From assembly GCA_031290375.1 (NCBI GenBank), contig JAITNR010000191.1:1-25938 (forward strand): a stretch of 25,938 bases of DNA, in the 5' to 3' direction. Below, piece by piece: positions 24,343-25,938 of this stretch. Position 1 is the first letter of the stretch. Each line of letters begins with the position of its first letter. The position numbers were made by a program, and so were the translations under genes. The notes under the pieces are model-generated. The model did not search any database. It had not been told where the DNA came from and saw only the letters and a list, made by a program, of their open reading frames with translations. Origin of the DNA: Prevotellaceae bacterium (lineage in GTDB: Bacteria; Bacteroidota; Bacteroidia; Bacteroidales; Paludibacteraceae).

Positions 24343-25938
24343 TTATTGCTTGATTAAAGTTTTGGAATCACTTGGTATGCTGTTGGCTACCAGTATTACA
24401 GAATAAGTTCCGGGCAACAGACCGCCCAAATAGAATGTTTTTTCAGTTTCGGCGTTTGTTATCGGCTCGTTGATGAGCAGATTGCCAAAACTGTTATAAA
24501 CCATTAACGAAGATGTATGGACTTCGTCAGAAAGGAAGTATTCCACCGTAACATCGTTATGGGTAGGATTTGGGGCAAGACTTACTATAAAGCCCGCAGG
24601 AACAAACACAAATACAGAATCATAATCTTTGTAATTGTCGGCATCGGCAATTACTTCGAGTTTGAACCATTGCGAAAATTTGGGCAGTTCAAATTCAATT
24701 TCTCTCTCACTGCCTATTTCTTTACCATTAGCATTGTACCAAATATATTTGGCAGGTTCGCCGAGTTCGTCTGCTCTGAGGATTAAAGATTTATCTCTCA
24801 AAATTGCCTCTGCGTGTGCCTGAACAGCAAAATACCTGTCCATATTACGAACAGCAGCAAAAGGAACTTCATCAATTACAGTAGAATCATTAACAAGTTG
24901 AGAAACGACAAAGTCGAAATCCGAACTTTCGGGCGTTTCTTTTGATAAAAATTCAACAAAAATACCGTAACCGTTTATTGCGTTTTTATCGGTTACTTGC
25001 AGATTTTTAATAACCGCACCGTCTGGCGATGTTATTAAAAAACCCTTGTCGGTAATTTTAAAACCTTCGCCTTCTGCACCGTTGGCTTTCCACTGATTTA
25101 ACAAATCCTCGTCAAGTTGAATGTACAACTCTGCATATTTGGGGAGTTTTTGGTCGCTTGCGTTTGCGTTGAAATTTATGGCAATATCAAATGGCAATAT
25201 GTCAGGTCTTAAAAAAATAATTCTGCCGAATTTACCTGCCAGTACTGCTTTTTTATTGACAGCAACATTATTTGACGCACATACAAATGTTTTGAGAGAT
25301 ACAGACTGCGCAGCGGGTTCATTAGGAATAGCCTTGCCATCGTGGATGCGGGCAAGAAAACCGTAATTGCTGTTAATGGGGCGGTCAATGATTTTTTGCC
25401 ATTTTTGCAAAAAGCCGTTGCAAAACATAAAGTCTAATTCAGACGGCGAATGCCAGTCAATTTTTTTGATGTATGCGCCGCCCGGTTGAATTACTTCTCC
25501 GACAGCAACGCCTGTCCCTGTGCCTGCTACCACATCGCCTGCAAGTACGCTGCTGCCATTGGGACAGTAAGCGTAACTGTTTTGCCAGCCGTTGCGCCAA
25601 CTGTCTTCAAAATTGTTTCTGTTCCAGTTCAGATAAAGTTTTTCATCACCCGTAGAGGCAAGTGTGCCTCGATTGCGAATTCTTACACAAATTTTGTAAT
25701 CTTGATTCGACCAAACATTTCCAATTTTGTTGCCCGCCATATCTTCTACCCAAATATCAGGACTTTCAAAGGGAGTTCTTCTGTTGAAAAATAAGGAAAA
25801 TAATATAGTGTTCGGCTCAAAATTACCATTATCTACGGCGTGGTCTTTGATATAAAGGTCAGGTACTAAGACCCTGCAATTTCCGTATTCGTCCATAGGT
25901 CCTAAATTCGGATTAGAATCGTCGCCGTCAGGTTCATC
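24343..25938 (-). CDS. type IX secretion substrate (C-terminal part)
   Basis: The frame is open to the window edge (14 codons upstream of the Met at 25896), so the true start is outside; at least 531 residues are visible. The region after the Met includes SPDIWVEDMAGNKIGNVWSN and VRIRNRGTLASTG, a CARDB-like beta-sandwich pattern seen in Bacteroidales surface proteins. An Ig/PKD-like segment follows near the end (ADNYKDYDSVFVFVPAG). The last 80 residues are a type A sorting domain: SLAPNPTHNDVTVEYFLSD, YNSFGNLL, GLLPGTYSVILVANS and terminal SKTLIKQ. This tail directs export through the type IX machinery and surface attachment. Function of the exported part is unknown. Confidence 0.88.
   Translation of the reverse strand, partial: DEPDGDDSNPNLGPMDEYGNCRVLVPDLYIKDHAVDNGNFEPNTILFSLFFNRRTPFESPDIWVEDMAGNKIGNVWSNQDYKICVRIRNRGTLASTGDEKLYLNWNRNNFEDSWRNGWQNSYAYCPNGSSVLAGDVVAGTGTGVAVGEVIQPGGAYIKKIDWHSPSELDFMFCNGFLQKWQKIIDRPINSNYGFLARIHDGKAIPNEPAAQSVSLKTFVCASNNVAVNKKAVLAGKFGRIIFLRPDILPFDIAINFNANASDQKLPKYAELYIQLDEDLLNQWKANGAEGEGFKITDKGFLITSPDGAVIKNLQVTDKNAINGYGIFVEFLSKETPESSDFDFVVSQLVNDSTVIDEVPFAAVRNMDRYFAVQAHAEAILRDKSLILRADELGEPAKYIWYNANGKEIGSEREIEFELPKFSQWFKLEVIADADNYKDYDSVFVFVPAGFIVSLAPNPTHNDVTVEYFLSDEVHTSSLMVYNSFGNLLINEPITNAETEKTFYLGGLLPGTYSVILVANSIPSDSKTLIKQ

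Overview
The window looks like a Bacteroidales (Bacteroidota) chromosome. Evidence: promoters of the Bacteroidota type (TTTG, about 20 nt, TAnnTTTG; best example 4274-4305), a type IX secretion C-terminal sorting domain at the right end, a fused DAHP synthase/chorismate mutase, a SusC-style carboxypeptidase-regulatory domain on a TonB-dependent receptor with a DUF4374 lipoprotein, and ABC-2 exporter permeases without their own ATPase. No tRNA, rRNA, CRISPR array, intact insertion sequence or phage gene was seen.

Layout. 1-3950 (+): shikimate/chorismate block: 3' end of the DAHP synthase/chorismate mutase gene, aroA, aroC, then aroB behind its own promoter. aroA and aroC are clearly GC-richer than aroB. 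3951-4430: intergenic, made of dispersed repeats and small hairpins and ending in a strong promoter. 4431-11764 (+): nine tightly spaced genes of unknown function, nearly all with signal peptides, ending in a strong hairpin terminator. It is built from internal duplications: three copies of a QDII N-terminal domain on different C-termini, two copies of a 186-residue C-terminal module (the first truncated behind an (AC)n microsatellite), and two small FlgT/LPP20-like paralogues, followed by a DUF6175-like protein and a helical-repeat protein. A 43-bp identical repeat lies in inverted orientation on both sides. This is the best candidate for an undescribed envelope system.

12126-17013 (-): TonB receptor, DUF4374 lipoprotein and PepSY membrane protein, in the order of the Bacteroides xusABC xenosiderophore operon. 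The PepSY protein carries an unusual Gly/Arg/Asn/Glu 15-residue repeat. 17014-18290: long intergenic region with a 59-codon secreted-peptide gene too short for a usual ORF cutoff, an array of five short palindromes, a G15 tract, a minus-strand promoter candidate and a perfect 16-bp hairpin.

18291-24043 (+): marR-type repressor, TolC, DUF2867-like protein, HlyD-type adaptor and two ABC-2 permeases, a drug/lipophile efflux operon. The same 13-bp candidate operator occurs before marR and, inverted, before tolC. 24044-24342 holds a 119-bp element with 15-bp terminal inverted repeats and a terminator for the minus-strand gene. 24343-25938 (-): 3' part of a type IX-secreted surface protein that runs off the window.

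Domain names come from recognising the translated sequences by eye; no database search was run.
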